From positions 10,487,896-10,551,895 of the forward strand of contig CM076957.1 of NCBI GenBank assembly GCA_039566865.1: a stretch of DNA of 64,000 nt, given 5' to 3'. A model generated the notes under the pieces. That model worked only from the letters and a program-made list of their open reading frames with translations. It ran no database searches and was not told where the DNA came from. Positions 21,308 to 32,447 of this stretch are shown here, piece after piece. Each line of letters begins with the position of its first letter. Positions within the stretch are counted from its first letter, which is position 1. This stretch comes from Aurelia coerulea. Taxonomy: Eukaryota > Cnidaria > Scyphozoa > Semaeostomeae > Ulmaridae. Position numbers and translations under genes: made by a program.

Positions 21308-22729
21308 ATCGCTACCCCCTACACCCTACTCGCTCGTACTCATGGCTTCCCAGCCAAATGGCTGGCCCTATTTAGGCCAAATACCACAACAAGTTGTGTT
21401 ACCAATCACAGAGCTTCATTTTGGTCACAAAGTTTTCTTGCCGATGATTGGTTTATTTTCAGTAACTGTCAGCTACGTACTAGAAATGCTATTTCCCCGA
21501 CCACTGATTGACACATCCTAAAGATGGCGGCAACGAGTCGCAAAGCTGCGAGGCCGAAGCACTTCAGGGATTGGGGGCGAAGGCTCTACAACAACAATCG
21601 TCTTTCGTTCCTTGGTGAGCTTTAATCTAATAAGTGCAGCAGTTGCAACTCTTCGAAGAGGAAGACTATAGACCATTTCATGGAAAGAAAATGAGTTCAG
21701 ACTCGACAATGCCGAAACAGTGCATTGAAGTCATCTTTGATCAATCCAGAGCGGCGTCGACACCTTTGGGCCATTTCTCTCTCTCACCCACTTCTCAAAG
21801 CAGACCGTTGTGAGCCGCTGCGGTGTCAAGTTCTGTCAGTAATCGTCATTTCTCGTTCTGTTTTTATTGCAATTTAAAATTCAAGCAGAGGTGAATTCTT
21901 CTTGGGAATTTTCATCATATTTACAAGGTGATGATGTTATGTTGAACTGGACGAGAAAATGACTGTTCTCACATCAGTTTGTCAAAAAGTTGTATGGATG
22001 CATGGATAAAATAATGCTCAGGCAGCGAAGGAAAAATTGGGAAACAACAGGCCGGACATTAATATTTTGAAACAGCTCTTTTGTTGAAATGTTTGATATT
22101 CAAACTTGAGATGGTACTTTCCAAATCTCAGCGATGAAATCCAAAGCTGCCTCAAGCAAGTAAGTCAACAGTTTACTGTACATTTCTAAAATCTTTTCAG
22201 AATGGAACTTGGTTATATGGCATTTTTGGCATCCTCATTGCTCTAGATATAAAACTTCTATGCAGGTTTTTTTGTAGAATACTATATACGATTATGCAAC
22301 ACTATACCACAGCACCATACCACAGCATACGATACCAGCGACGATACCACAGCACAGGTAGCAAAAAACAGTGACTATCCCCGTGGCCATTACCATAAAG
22401 ACATGCAGATGGATTAAGATTAAGTTAACAACAACAAAAGCTACGAATACGATTAATTACTGATAAATAATAGAATCTGTTTCACATTGGATGTCAGTCC
22501 AGCATAGGCACATGATGCCGAACAACAGGAGCCCCGGGCGAGAGAACCACAGCGACAGCAGTTGCTACCACAACTGATTCCTCCCCAGAGTCCCCAAAGC
22601 CCAACACATTATGCATATGCTGATATGCTGACAGGTCAGGGTTTCTAATTCTGATTCCCTGTGTCATTAGGCAGAGATGACTTTGTGTGGAGGAATTTTC
22701 CTTGAAACTTTTAGTTCCCAACATCAAAT
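21308..22729. other. Non-coding stretch
   Basis: It contains a short run of ATACCACAGCA-type repeats near 22308-22360 and a small palindrome AGCCAAATGGCT near 21353-21364. No exon or transposon recognised. Confidence 0.3.
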
Positions 22730-24780
22730 ATGAAATTTCTTTCTAACAAAGGAGGATTGGCTGGCAATGATATTTCCCTTGCTAAAAACAATGAAATTGT
22801 CACTGATGACCAAAAACTGACCGTGATCTTCAATGAACACTACTATCTTAATATCGTGAAAAAGTCTAGTGGTACAAAACCTTGCAACATAGCTGACACA
22901 GTCGCAATCGATAGTAGGCAAATCATTAGACTGATTCTTTATGATGATAGGCAATTTTATGATGATTGACCTTATGAAGATGATTGACTGATTATGATGA
23001 TAGGCAAATCATTAGACTGATTCTTGAAAAACATAAAAACCACCTGAGTGTCTTAGCTATCATTGAAAACCCTGACAACAAGTTTACTTCATTTATCTTC
23101 AACGAGGTGAAAAATTCCGAAGTTAGGAAACAATTAAGGTCTTTGGACGGAAGAAAATCTACTGGAGATGATCAAATACCTCCACAACTGGTTTCATTGG
23201 CAGCAGACGAGCTTACATTTCCTCTTACAGATGCTATTAACAACAGCATACGTACCCATAGGTTTCCAGATAATGGAAAACGAGCCGCGTTGTGCCCTTT
23301 AGATAAAGGGGAGCCTAATAGTACAGTTGAAAGAAACTTTGTCCTGTCAGTATTTTAAATGCCTTTTCCCAAATCTGTGAAAAGGTCTTGAAAAACCAAC
23401 TCACTCCATACTTAGATGAGACCCTTTCAATCTTAATCGCCGCCTATAGAAAAACATATGGCACGCAACATGTCTTGATAAGAATAATCGAAGAATGAAG
23501 AGCTAAACTTGATAATAATAATATTGTAGGAGCTATTCTGATGGATCTATCGAAAGCTTTGGTTGTATTCCACACGATCTGCTGATAGCCAAACTACATG
23601 CCTATGGCTTGGATGAAAATGCTCTTGTCCTCATCTACTCTTACCTGAAACGGCGGAAACAGTCTGTAAGAATCAATAACACATTTAGCTCTTTCCAAAC
23701 GATTCTATCAGGGGTACCTCAAGGCTCCGTTCTGGGCCCTATTCTGTTTAATGTCTGCATAAATGATCTCTTTTGGTTTATCAAACAAGCAACGCTGCAT
23801 GATTATGCCAACGATAATACTCTGGCTTATTTTTCCAAGACCTTATTAGATTTGTCTTGGCTAAAACAAAATCAAATGATAGCCAACCCAGGAAAGTTCC
23901 ATGCGCTCCTTGTTAGAGATGACCAAGCAAATACACGTGGAGAGAATATCAACATCCAAAGTAAAATGATCAAATCGGAAGAAACGGTCAAATTGTAAGG
24001 TATTCAGCTAGATTATAAGCTAAATTTTGATCCTCATATCTCTGAGCTTTATAAAAAAGCTGCATCACAACTTCATGTGTTAAAAAAACTCAACAATTAA
24101 TTGGCGTTGGTGAGAGGAGGGTTCTTGCACAGAGCTTTGTATATTCCAATTTTGATTACTGCCGACTAGTATGGTACTTTTCATCAGCTAAGTCTTTGCA
24201 AAAAATTGAAAAGATTCAAGAACGTGCTCTTAGATTTGAGCACAATTATCACAGTTCCTCTTACAGCAAATTACTTGTGAAGTCAGAAAGATGTACTATG
24301 TATGTTTCCCGTGTGAGAGTTCTCTGTATAGAAGTTTTCAAGACATTGAAACATCTAAACCCGTCAATGAGTGACATTTTCAAAATAAAATCTTCTAGAT
24401 ATTCATCAAGAAATCCATATGACTTGCAGCATTATAGACCAAATAAAGTCACCTTTGGTTCAAATAGCCTTCGATCATTAGGACCTCAAATCTGGAATGC
24501 ATTGCCAAACGAAATTAAATCCACTGACAATTTAAAATCTTTTTTTTTAAACGATTGATAAAACAATGGTGATGGACCAAACTGCAAATGCAATGCGTGC
24601 CAACTTTCATGCGAATCTTAGAAAATTATAGATTTTGAAATAGTTGAAAATGTTTAAGTAATTATTTGTATTATTTTTCGCTATCATCGATTTAGATTAG
24701 TTTACTTATATAGTAAGGTAGATTAAAAGAATCGTGGTAAAATAAGATGACAAACAAGAAACAGACTTAAAAATATACGG
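22730..24780 (+). pseudogene. 5'-truncated LINE (CR1/jockey group), plus-strand copy
   Basis: Consecutive frames, shifted several times, encode the RT part of a LINE ORF2. They run from the pre-RT linker (GGLAGNDISLAKN, about 22745), through SLDGRKSTGDDQIPPQLVSL (about 23140) and the GVPQGSVLGPILFN block (about 23715), to the C-terminal IWNALPNEIKS segment (about 24495). The catalytic YADD box reads YAND, so the polymerase would be inactive even without the shifts. It lacks the endonuclease. A minus-strand relative of the same family starts 0.5 kb downstream, so the two form an inverted pair. Confidence 0.85.
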
Positions 24781-24799
24781 GGGAAAAGTACATAGTGGC

Positions 24800-25312
24800 T
24801 GTGTGGTGTAAAACGAAAGCTCGAAATTATCTAAACCGACCTGTCTTGTGGATGAACTTCAGAGCCAGTTTGAGTTTATTTTTATTTACCTCGTTAGAAA
24901 GTTTTTTATTACCATACAATAAGTATTGTACCAGAACATCATTTGGAAGGGTGCTTATTTGGACAAATGGTCGTAACAATTCCGAAACTCCAGCGAGAAG
25001 ATCTCGTCGTTGAATGTCGAATGAAGGGCAGAGCAACAAGAAGTGTTCAGTATCATTCGTTGGGCACATTGGGTTTACTGTATCCCAAAAGAATTTATGA
25101 AAGTTCAATTTACTGAGACCGATCCTTATTTGGAAAAGATAACCTAAGCCTATTGGGTCATGAAAGCCGAAGATAGACTGTGCAGGGGGACGAATTTTTG
25201 ACAGAAGTTTTTCTTTGAAAACAGCAACAGAAGGTGTAAGCCTGATTTCTGGGTCAAGTTTATTCCATTCAAAGATGTAGTTAGGATAGAAGCTGTTGAC
25301 GTTGTTGTAGAT
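24800..25312 (-). pseudogene. C-terminal LINE ORF2 remnant of a second family
   Basis: The minus-strand frame reads a GFHDPIGLGYLFQIRIGLSKLN-like stretch, then the C-terminal zinc-like motif with MCPTNDTEHFLLLCPSF. This H/C motif before the stop is typical of several LINE ORF2 C-termini. The upstream RT domain is missing because the sequence runs into the 3' end of another LINE at about 25315. Confidence 0.7.
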
Positions 25313-26751
25313 TTATTTTAATTTGATTTAACACTGTAGCTAACAATGTATACACATATACAATACATACAATACATAATACAATTCATACAATACACAA
25401 TACAATACATACATATATACAGAGTTAACTAATCAAAATCGAATATGTATGCGAAAAACACATTAATTATTTTTATAAATCTTAATTGTACTGGCAAGAC
25501 TATGCAAAAACGTTAAATTGCACTGACAGGCAGGCACTGACAGGCAGGCACTACATTTGGAAGTCGGTCCGTCCCATTGTTTTATTAGATTCTTAACACT
25601 TTTCAAAGTTTCTGCGGATTTCAGCTCATTTGGTAGGCCATTCCAAATCTGTGGCCCAATAGACATTGAACTGTTGGACCCAAATGTTGCTTGATTAGGC
25701 CTAACATGGGCTAAGTTATTTGGATTTCTTAATGAATAATTTCAAGACCGTAATTTAGATATGTTCTGCATAAAAAGTGGATTCAAATGTTTCACTGTTT
25801 TTAATATTTCAATGCAAAGGATTCTTTGACGAGCAATAAGCATCGTGTATTTATCTGACTTCAAGAGCAACTCGTTGTACGAACTGGTATGATCATTATA
25901 GAGAAATCTTAAAGCACATTCTTGTAAGTGTTCAATTTTCTGTAATGATCTGGAAGATGAAAAATACCATACCAAGAGAAAGTAATTGAAATCAGGATAT
26001 ACAAAGCTCTGAACGAGAATATTTTTTCTTTAAAGCCAATAAAAGTCTTTAATATTCTAAGAACATTCAATTGCGTGGCATTTTTTTGGAAAGATTCGAA
26101 ATGTGTGGGTCGAAATGAAGTTTATAATCCAATGTAACGCCTAGAAGTTTCACAGTCTCCTCAGATTTTATCATTTTGCCATTAATGTTAATTTGTTCTC
26201 TACTAGTATCTGTCCGGTCCTTCTTGAGCAATATAGCATGGAATTTTTCAGGGTTGGCAATCATTTCATTCTTTTCTAACCATGATAAGGCAACTCCGGT
26301 TCCTTTTTCCAAAATATTAACAAGATCGGGCATGCTTTTAGAAAAATAGGCAGGTGTATTGCCATCAGCGTAATTATAAAGCGTTGCCTGTTTTATGAAA
26401 AGAAATAAATCATTTATGTAAAAATTGAACAGGATAGGTCCCAGCACAGAGCCCTGGCGTACACCAGATATAACCTCGTGCATCTTCATCAAATCCATAT
26501 GCATGTAATTTGGTCATAAGCAAATCATGTGGGATACAGTCGAAGGCTTTCGAAAGATCCATTGGAATCGCCCCTACGAGATAGTCGTTGTTGAGGTTAG
26601 ACCTCCAATCTTCCAACAGACGTATTAAAACATGCTGGGTGCCATATGCCTGTCTATAGGCCGCAATGAAAACAGAAATTGTGTTGTCTAAGTGTTTAAT
26701 CAGTTGCTGTTTTAAGACTTTTTCGTATATCTTTGAAAAGGCATTGAGAAC

Positions 26752-28335
26752 CAGTGGCGTAGCCAAGGTCCTGCTTTTGGGGGGGCAAGATGCGAGCGAA
26801 GCGAGCAAAGATGGGGGTCCGGGGATTTTTGGGGGCCACGCCCTTTAGAATGCCGGAAACACCCTCTTTTAGACAAAGCCACCCAGAATCGAAGAATAAA
26901 AAGACCAAGTTCATTAAAGTTGCAGATGAAAATTTAGCTACTTGGAGTTGCCTACTCCCAGGACAAAAACAAGAATATGCCTGAACAATACGAGCAGATG
27001 AAATAGGTTCATTAAAAGTTTCAATGCCACTTTAAAAAGCAATCAATGACAGCTTCCCTTCTTCTTTTAGTCTTATTTAAATTCTAATCAAAATTTTGTA
27101 GTTTAGAAACTCTAATGTTATTGCTAACATCAGAATACCCATATCATGCGTGGTAGATTGATTGGAACACTTGTGAGCAGAAGGGTTGATTGACCCATCG
27201 AGGGCTCACGAAGAATGCTAAGGGTTTGGGCCCATGAAGAAGGTTTTATACCATCGTTTGCCAACTTCAATTTTTATTCGACTGTCGTCTTGAAACTCTT
27301 ATCAAAACGCTAGAAAAACAGCAAATGCTCGTGCAATCGAATGGTGACGTTTAATGAGCATAAGAAACATAAAGAGAATGCAGCGGTGTGGCCAGGATAA
27401 ATAAAGTGGGGGGCACTACAACGAGGGGGCCTGGGGGCGAAGCCCCCAGGAAAATTTTTGGGGCCATGCCCTTTACTTTGGCTTAGAATGCATCTTCCAA
27501 TTGCCTGCTTGCCTTTAGCGACAAGGAAACCTTGATCGTTTTGTGGCAGTTATTGTATGAATCAGAACACGAGAAAAATTTTTGAAAAAAGATCCTTTAC
27601 TTTGGCTTAGAATGCGTCTCCCAATATCATACTTGCCAGTGCCAAGATTTGACATTTATCGGAAAATTCTTTACCAACCTATACCCAGCTATTTTTCTCT
27701 TCGGTTTTAGATAAAATTTTTGAAAAGCACACATTGACTTTCAGGGCATTTTCGAAAAGAGGGGCACTGTCGATAAAAATTGAGGAAGGCATTAGTAAAT
27801 GCTAGATGCATCTGGGAGTGTAGAAATCGCGATGAAGTAGACCCGAAGCAGACAAGTGACAGCATAGACATAGAAGTGCGAGCGAAGCGAGCAGAAATTT
27901 CTGAGAAGCACTTAATTTGATTTATATTCTTTCCCAAATAGGTGCAATACACATATACAGTTACAGGGGCACCTAAGTCGGGTTCATTGATTCTAATAAA
28001 GCTGCAATGCCTGGACGTGATAACAAGCCAAGCGGTAGTAAGATGTTATACGAGACATACTATGACAGATGTTTGGAATTGCGAGCGAAGCGAGCAAAAA
28101 TTTTTGCCATCCCTGTTGACTAAATGATGCGAAGATGCCATTTATTAGTTAAAGGATTGACTTCCTTTTCCCCTTTTGACATTCACAAACAGCGCTGCGA
28201 CAACTGTTGGAGGTAAATACAACTTACCCCCCCCCCTTCAGTTTCTCAACGGATTTGGAAGAATCTCGAAAACCACCTTTGGCGATGATTGGGGGGGGCG
28301 GCCGCCCCCCCTTGCCCCCCCTGGCTACGCTACTG
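26752..28335. mobile_element. hAT-type non-autonomous element (1.58 kb)
   Basis: The ends CAGTGGCGTAGCCAAGG and CTGGCTACGCTACTG are inverted and flanked by a perfect 8-bp duplication, TTGAGAAC (26744-26751 and 28336-28343). Removing it restores the LINE reading frame (PVSVLN to AFSKIYE). Inside are recurring words such as GCGAGCGAAGCGAGC and CCCTTTACTTTGGCTTAGAA, shared with 49626-50164. No transposase is present. Confidence 0.93.
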
Positions 28336-29369
28336 TTGAGAACACTAACTGGGCGAAAGTTCCTCTCTACTGTTCGATCTGGCTCCCCCTTATCTAATGG
28401 GCAGACTACCGCTTTTTTGCATCGGTTGGAAAACGGCAATTACGAGTGCTACAGTTTATTGCCGTGGCTAAAGTGTTTGTAAGCTCATTTGCAGCTAGAG
28501 ATACAAGCTTCGGGGGTATTCGATCTTCACCAGTAGATTTCCTGCCATCCAAGGATCTTGATAGTTGCGCAACTTCTTGATGCTCTATCTCTTGAAAAGT
28601 GAAGTTGTCCAACACTTGCTCTGGGTTTTGAATAATAACTAAGACACTAGAATGGTCTTTATACTTATCAAGAATCAAGCGAACAATCTGACGGTCATCA
28701 GAAATGCCAGTATCTTTAGCAAGGATAATAGGCTTCTTACCGCTGGATTTTTCTACTATATTTACATAATGATCGTTGAAAACCTCTGTCAATTCCTGGT
28801 CATAAGTTACAACGGTATAATCTTTTATAAGAGAAATATCGCTACTCGTAAGTCCACCTTTTTTTGAAAGAAAGGGTTTGACACGATCCCAAAATTCTTT
28901 ATTTGACATAGTGCCATTTTTAGTTGCTTCTTTAAAGTGGTTTTCATAGCCTTCTTTCGTATAGAGACACATTTGTTTCGTTGCTTTTTGAACTTAGTTC
29001 TATTTTCTGCGGTAGGGTTTTTATCAAATCTTTTTTTAAGCCTTGATCTGGTATAAATTGCCTTTTGTAACTGCTGATTCATAAAAGGGGCAGTATTCCC
29101 CCTCTGAGCTTCTATTTTTAAAGGTGCATGCAAGTGTTCGGAAGCAGATGAAAGATTCCTGTAAGACAGATCCGCGTTATTTTATTATTATCAATTTCTT
29201 TATTGTTGGATTATAAATGACAAAAGATAGCTAAAAGTAATTAGCTAATTTATTCCAACTTTAAAACATTAAAATACAAATATTACATAAGAAAAATAGT
29301 GGATAAAATATTTACACATCATTAAAAGTATACAGTGTAAAAGTAAAAGTAGATATCTAATAATATTCA

Positions 29370-32276
29370 TCATAAAAAGCCCAAATTCGGAATAAAAGCG
29401 CGGCATAATTTGCATGGACAATTTTCACCGTTCCAAATTTTTATTTTTGTTTTAAACTGACAAAGGGATTCTGAATTACGTATCGTTGGTGGTAACATTT
29501 GCCACAGCTGCGGACCTTTGAAACGGATGCTTTCTGTCCCGTTGTTGACAGATCTCACCCTAGGTTGAAAGAATTCGTTATTGTTGCGCAGATTGTAATG
29601 ACTTTCATTTTCACAGAAAATTTCCTGCATGAATGAAGGGTTCAGGTCATTTCTAGTTTTGTACATTTCAGTCATAAGTAGCTGCAAGTTCTTTGTATGA
29701 ATAGTAACGGCACAGTCCTTCTCTAATAGCTCACTATAAGTAGATTCGGCATCCTTATAAGTAATTCTCAAAGCCCTTTCCTGTATTTTGTTAATTTTTT
29801 TGTTAAGCTGCCTGCTGTGAAACATCCAGATTAAAGGACAATATTGAAACTGACTGGTAATAAATGCCCTCATGAGTGTTCTTAGTTTGCTCTGATCCAT
29901 GTATGGGGATATGCGAGCAAGTGCATAAAGTTTATTGCTAGCCTTTTGGCACAATTTGGAAACATGATTATCGAAGGAAAGTTTGCTATCAATTTGAACT
30001 CCGAGTAGCTTCTCTTCGGAGCTATTTACAACATCAGCATTTCCAATCCTAACAGTAACAGGGTCATCACATCTCTGCCCAAGAACCAGAAGATGGCATT
30101 TATCTGCATTTAATTTCATAAAGTTGTCGGCAAACCATTCCAAAGCTAAACTACAGTCATTTTCAAGCCTATGAGCTATATTGTCCAGGTTCTTATCGCA
30201 GGCATAGATTGTAGTATCATCTGCATAATTACATATATCCGAGTTTTGAATGAAGAGTAGAAGATCATTAATGTATATGTTGAATAACAGAGGCCCTAAG
30301 ACTGACCCCTGAGGAACACCTCGTGTGACGCTTTTCCAAGAACTGAATGACCCATTTACTTTTACTCTTTGTTGTCTATTTGTGAGGTAATCATTAATTA
30401 GTGTTAATGCTTCGCGGGAGAAACCGTAGGCATGCAATTTTGCAATCAAAAGATCGTGTCTGATGCAATCAAATGCCTTGGACAGGTCCATCAATACAGC
30501 CCCTGCCTTGCCACCTTCATCAAGGCTAATTTTGCATTTTTCTAAGAGCCGTACGAGAGCATGCTGGGCACTGTAACCTTTTCGAAAACCACAGAGAAGT
30601 GACGATAAAAAGGGTGTGATATATGCAACTATCTGTTTGTCCATTATTCTTTCAAACAGTTTTGAGACCGTAGGCAAAACGCTGATTGGCCGAAAGTTAG
30701 TCCTAGAGTTGGATGGTCCATTCTTGGGAAGAGATGTGACATCCGCGCACTTTAGTTCATCAGGAAAGGACGAATTTTCTATGCAATCATTAAATATTTT
30801 CGTCAAAGGTTCTACACATACATCAGAATGGGATTTAAGAATTTTAGGAGGAATATTTTTGTGCGTTGTAGCTTTCTTAGGATTTAGATTCCTAACCTCT
30901 TTGTCAACAGTATCAGGGGTAACTTTCTGAAAATCAAAGGAACCAGCATTGTGATAGCAACCTTTGATTTTCAGAATACTAGGATGATTGGAAAACTTAT
31001 GTACGGCATTATCAATAGGATCTGTAATTCCTTCTGTTGCATTTTCGTAATTAGAGTTTTCATTTATGCCAAGGGAATCCGTTACAGTGACGAAGAATTC
31101 GTTCATAGTTTCTGCTACCTCAACATCGTTGGAAATAATGGTTTCATCTTCAATCAAAACTATTTTATTCTTAGATTGCAATTTGTCCGAGAAAAAAGGT
31201 TTCACGGTTTTCCAGAATTTCTTATTGTCAGTGACAAGTGAGATGTCTAGGTTATTGTAATAATTTCTTTTTTCCCTTCGAAATAACTTAACACATGAAT
31301 TTCGATGTTTGCGAAATTTGGTCCAATTCTCAGCAGTCTGATCTTTATTATATCTATTACGCAGTTTGGAACGTAACATGACTGCTTTACGTAGAGCACG
31401 AGTCATAAATGGTTTGTCATTTGCTCGTACATATTTCTTTTTTATTGGAGCATGTTTGTCTAGAACTTTATCAAAAGTAGTTTCGAAAGAGCTGTAATTC
31501 AAATCAGATGGTCCTATTTTCCCTAATTCCTCTCGTAGTTCATTCCTAAAAACAATTTCGTTAAAATTTTTGTAATTTCTATAATTAATTACAGTTGGTC
31601 CTTGTTTAGGAAAAGTGGTTTTAAGGACAGTAACAACCATTTTATGGAAATCTGACAAGCCAGTTTCAACTGTAGTAGTTTGTTGCACGCTCCTGTTTCG
31701 GTTTGTCAATACAAGATCGATGCATCTTGGTGTATGTGATTTATAGCACGTTGGTTCCTTGACAAGATTTTTGAGACTATAAAGGTCGAGAAAATTTTTC
31801 AATTGCTCCTCAGTCTCAGTCATATTAAAATCTCCTATGAACATAAAGTTTTCATAATTTTCACTGTAGTGGTCGAGTGCACGACCCAAGTTTTCAAATA
31901 AATAATCTTGTGACTGAGTTGGTGGTCGATAAACACTAAACAGTACCCATTTCTTTTTTCTCAAGTTTATTTCGAAACTAATGCATTCGATGCCATCGGA
32001 AAATTTGAAAGAATGTAACTGATGTGAAGGTATATCACTTCGTACATAGACCAATAAGCCACCGCCATTTGCATTTCTGTCTAAGCGAAACGGAGTTGCA
32101 AATCCCTCTATGGCAAATTGCCCCATTGGAAAGGTAGCATCAATCTTTGTCTCAGCAATCATGAGTATATCTACATTCTGTGAAGCTATTTCCCTTAGCG
32201 CATCCAGTTTATTTCTAACGGAATTTATATTAAGATATCCAATAATCACCCTATCAATGTTTCTTAGTCTCAACAA
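29370..32276 (-). CDS. LINE ORF2: APE-type endonuclease and reverse transcriptase
   Basis: At least 968 residues. The N-terminus is an apurinic-type endonuclease (about residues 10-225) with its conserved blocks: YLNINS (Asn), IAETKID (catalytic Glu), YRPP, IGDFNM (Asp/Asn) and LSDFHKM (Asp/His). It nicks target DNA to prime reverse transcription. The RT domain (about 480-750) has the GFRKGYSAQHAL, DLSKAFDCI, GVPQGSVLGPLLFNIYIND and catalytic NYADDTTIYA blocks. The C-terminus ends with WNGENCPCKLCR, a Cys-rich motif shared with other LINE tails in this window. All catalytic residues I can identify are present. The listed start codon is TTG; the frame stays open for 57 codons upstream to the ORF1 stop, and the first ATG lies inside the endonuclease, so translation probably depends on readthrough or another recoding event. 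Confidence 0.93.
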   Translation of the reverse strand: MLRLRNIDRVIIGYLNINSVRNKLDALREIASQNVDILMIAETKIDATFPMGQFAIEGFATPFRLDRNANGGGLLVYVRSDIPSHQLHSFKFSDGIECISFEINLRKKKWVLFSVYRPPTQSQDYLFENLGRALDHYSENYENFMFIGDFNMTETEEQLKNFLDLYSLKNLVKEPTCYKSHTPRCIDLVLTNRNRSVQQTTTVETGLSDFHKMVVTVLKTTFPKQGPTVINYRNYKNFNEIVFRNELREELGKIGPSDLNYSSFETTFDKVLDKHAPIKKKYVRANDKPFMTRALRKAVMLRSKLRNRYNKDQTAENWTKFRKHRNSCVKLFRREKRNYYNNLDISLVTDNKKFWKTVKPFFSDKLQSKNKIVLIEDETIISNDVEVAETMNEFFVTVTDSLGINENSNYENATEGITDPIDNAVHKFSNHPSILKIKGCYHNAGSFDFQKVTPDTVDKEVRNLNPKKATTHKNIPPKILKSHSDVCVEPLTKIFNDCIENSSFPDELKCADVTSLPKNGPSNSRTNFRPISVLPTVSKLFERIMDKQIVAYITPFLSSLLCGFRKGYSAQHALVRLLEKCKISLDEGGKAGAVLMDLSKAFDCIRHDLLIAKLHAYGFSREALTLINDYLTNRQQRVKVNGSFSSWKSVTRGVPQGSVLGPLLFNIYINDLLLFIQNSDICNYADDTTIYACDKNLDNIAHRLENDCSLALEWFADNFMKLNADKCHLLVLGQRCDDPVTVRIGNADVVNSSEEKLLGVQIDSKLSFDNHVSKLCQKASNKLYALARISPYMDQSKLRTLMRAFITSQFQYCPLIWMFHSRQLNKKINKIQERALRITYKDAESTYSELLEKDCAVTIHTKNLQLLMTEMYKTRNDLNPSFMQEIFCENESHYNLRNNNEFFQPRVRSVNNGTESIRFKGPQLWQMLPPTIRNSESLCQFKTKIKIWNGENCPCKLCRAFIPNLGFL

Positions 32277-32447
32277 TTTTAATGAAGATTTTGCATCTAT
32301 AGCTCTATCTGTGGAGGTATCAGGCGTAGATATTTCTACCCCTGAGATATCTGGCCCGTTATTTACATCGTCCGAAATAACATTCTCGTCTTCTAAATTA
32401 TTACTTACAATACTGGGAGTTCGCGCTCTTTCTTCTCTATATGATAG
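32277..32447 (-). other. Open 57-codon bridge between LINE ORF1 and ORF2
   Basis: These 57 codons are in the same frame as both ORF1 and ORF2, contain no stop and no ATG, and follow directly after the ORF1 stop. They encode an acidic, Ser/Asp/Asn-rich linker (NNLEDENVISDDVNN). The first codon after the stop is CTA, giving UGA-CUA, a sequence known from leaky stop codons in animals and RNA viruses. The arrangement suggests an ORF1-linker-ORF2 fusion made by occasional readthrough; this is inference. Confidence 0.7.

Noticed and set aside
30616..31260. Plus-strand ORFs opposite the LINE ORF2
   Set aside because: Antisense shadows of a strongly supported coding frame, with no motifs of their own.
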